A stretch of DNA of 64,000 nucleotides. It comes from Bacteroidota bacterium. GTDB lineage: Bacteria; Bacteroidota; Bacteroidia; Cytophagales; Cytophagaceae. Below the pieces are notes generated by a model, which saw only the letters and a program-made list of their open reading frames with translations, was not told the DNA's origin and ran no database searches. Both the position numbers and the translations under genes were made by a program. The stretch spans positions 1-64,000 of the forward strand of contig JAEYZG010000001.1 in the NCBI GenBank assembly GCA_023428135.1, written 5' to 3'. This document shows, piece by piece, positions 63,438 through 64,000 of this stretch (position 1 is its first letter; the number at the start of each line of letters is the position of its first letter).

Positions 63438-63470
63438 AAATCCGCCACCTTTGAACAAAGTGGCGGATTT
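63438..63470 (-). terminator. Intrinsic terminator of the tRNA Pro-Arg unit
   Basis: aaatccgccac (63438-63448) and gtggcggattt (63460-63470) pair over 11 bp. On the minus strand the stem is followed by tttgttttt. It lies 20 bp past the tRNA-Arg end. Confidence 0.8.
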
Positions 63471-63490
63471 AATACAACGTAAAACGTGTG

Positions 63491-63564
63491 TGATTCCGTT
63501 TGGATTCGAACCAAAGACCTACTGCTTAGAAGGCAGTTGCTCTATCCAGCTGAGCTACGGAACC
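63491..63564 (-). tRNA. tRNA-Arg(TCT)
   Basis: A full cloverleaf on the minus strand: acceptor ggttccg with cggaatc (one G-U), D arm gctcagctggatagagc, anticodon loop cttctaa (TCT; plus-strand aga at 63528-63530), and T arm tttggttcgaatccaaa. CCA is not encoded. It is the second gene of a Pro-Arg unit. Confidence 0.95.
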
Positions 63565-63619
63565 CATTCAATGGAACAAAGCAGTCTTTTATCACAGCTC
63601 TTTCCGAAGAAAGAATAAG

Positions 63620-63694
63620 TCGGGGTGGCAAGATTCGAACTTGCGACCTCCTGGTCCCAAACCAGGCGCGATAACCGGGCTACGCTACACCCCG
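63620..63694 (-). tRNA. tRNA-Pro(TGG)
   Basis: A full cloverleaf on the minus strand: acceptor cggggtg with caccccg, anticodon stem-loop cctgg-tttggga-ccagg (TGG at 63657-63659), and T arm caagttcgaatcttg. CCA is not encoded. First gene of the unit, 55 bp ahead of tRNA-Arg. Confidence 0.95.
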
Positions 63695-63790
63695 AAACTT
63701 TAAAGAACTTTTGCTTTTCTTTTTATGGGTTCAGCCTCCCATACATTCCTTTGTTAAGGTATCCGTAAAAGAGACACTCCCTACTTAAAC

Positions 63791-63827
63791 AATATAGCCT
63801 GCAACACATTGTATTGCAGGCTATATT
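63791..63827 (-). terminator. Terminator-like hairpin of the second Pro-Arg unit
   Basis: aatatagcctgcaa (63791-63804) and ttgcaggctatatt (63814-63827) are perfect over 14 bp with a 9-nt loop, 13 bp past the tRNA-Arg at 63840. The T tract is weak (gttta). Confidence 0.65.
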
Positions 63828-63839
63828 TAAGATCTCTTG

Positions 63840-63913
63840 TGATCCCGTTTGGATTCGAACCAAAGACCTACTGCTTAGAAGGCAGTTGCTCTATCCAGCT
63901 GAGCTACGGGACC
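63840..63913 (-). tRNA. tRNA-Arg(TCT), second copy
   Basis: Nearly identical to the tRNA-Arg at 63491. The acceptor stem differs (ggtcccg with cgggatc), and all other arms and the TCT anticodon are the same. It is about 349 bp away, matching a tandem unit. Confidence 0.95.
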
Positions 63914-63970
63914 CGTTCAATTGAACAAAGCAGTCTTTTAATCACAGCTCTTTCCTAAGAAAGAATGAAG

Positions 63971-64000
63971 TCGGGGTGGCAAGATTCGAACTTGCGACCT
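63971..64000 (-). tRNA. tRNA-Pro(TGG), second copy, cut by the window end
   Basis: The 3' part of the gene (acceptor end and T arm) is the same as the tRNA-Pro at 63620 up to the last base of the window. The anticodon lies outside, so TGG is inferred from the repeat. Confidence 0.85.

Noticed and set aside
1..64000. CRISPR arrays, insertion sequences, prophage genes or integrases
   Set aside because: I looked for regularly spaced repeats, transposase-like ORFs and terminal inverted repeats and found none.

Overview
The window looks like a chromosome segment of a gliding, non-flagellated member of the Bacteroidota, most likely a Cytophagales relative. Four things point there: low-GC DNA, almost no Shine-Dalgarno sites, several secreted proteins that end in a type IX secretion (T9SS) sorting domain, and complete chemotaxis gene sets with no flagellar gene nearby. 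The genus is inference; no rRNA is present.

Layout. 1-13 kb is mostly minus-strand exoprotein genes: a LamG-domain protein cut by the left edge, three tandem right-handed beta-helix T9SS paralogues (the one nearest the left edge is broken by three frameshifts), and a large M6-type metalloprotease with tandem discoidin-like modules. 13.9-15.2 kb holds a DUF1304 membrane protein and a frameshifted secreted-protein gene.

15.7-25.7 kb is a complete chemotaxis-type operon: HAMP-GAF-PAS sensor, CheZ-like protein, STAS, cheY, cheA, cheW, MCP, cheR, cheD, cheB. 26-32.6 kb is a mixed region with a DUF4142 lipoprotein, an alpha/beta hydrolase, hypothetical exported proteins, a PLAT-like protein, an OmpA-domain remnant and a sulfatase.

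33.0-46.3 kb is a second chemotaxis locus with the same order, but its STAS-cheY-cheA-cheW block is present twice. In the first block STAS, cheA and cheW are dead and cheY survives. In the second block all four are intact. An MCP and an OprB-like porin lie between the blocks, and cheR, an 84-codon pseudo-histidine-kinase ORF, cheD and cheB follow.

46.3-57.3 kb carries housekeeping and stress-type genes: GNAT, AraC, DUF1398, a NYN/LOTUS protein, an acetyl-CoA hydrolase/transferase family protein, a Crp/Fnr regulator, an alpha/beta hydrolase of the haloalkane dehalogenase type, and a short aconitase. 57.5-61.7 kb is minus strand: an internally duplicated T9SS protein and a DsrE/DoxDA/DsrE sulfur gene group. 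61.9-64 kb has a DJ-1/PfpI protein and a tRNA-Pro/tRNA-Arg array, with two intact pairs (the last cut by the window end) and one decayed pair.

How the genes work together. The two Che loci probably form two parallel CheA-CheY pathways with receptor adaptation by CheR, CheB and CheD. Each locus is headed by a membrane sensor that has no kinase domain, followed by a small helical protein with a D-x-x-x-Q motif like the CheZ phosphatase and an acidic-aromatic tail. These heads, with the unusual STAS proteins and the pseudo-kinase, are the best candidates here for an undescribed signalling module, perhaps acting on gliding. Several one-base frameshifts in the window could be assembly errors and should be checked against reads.
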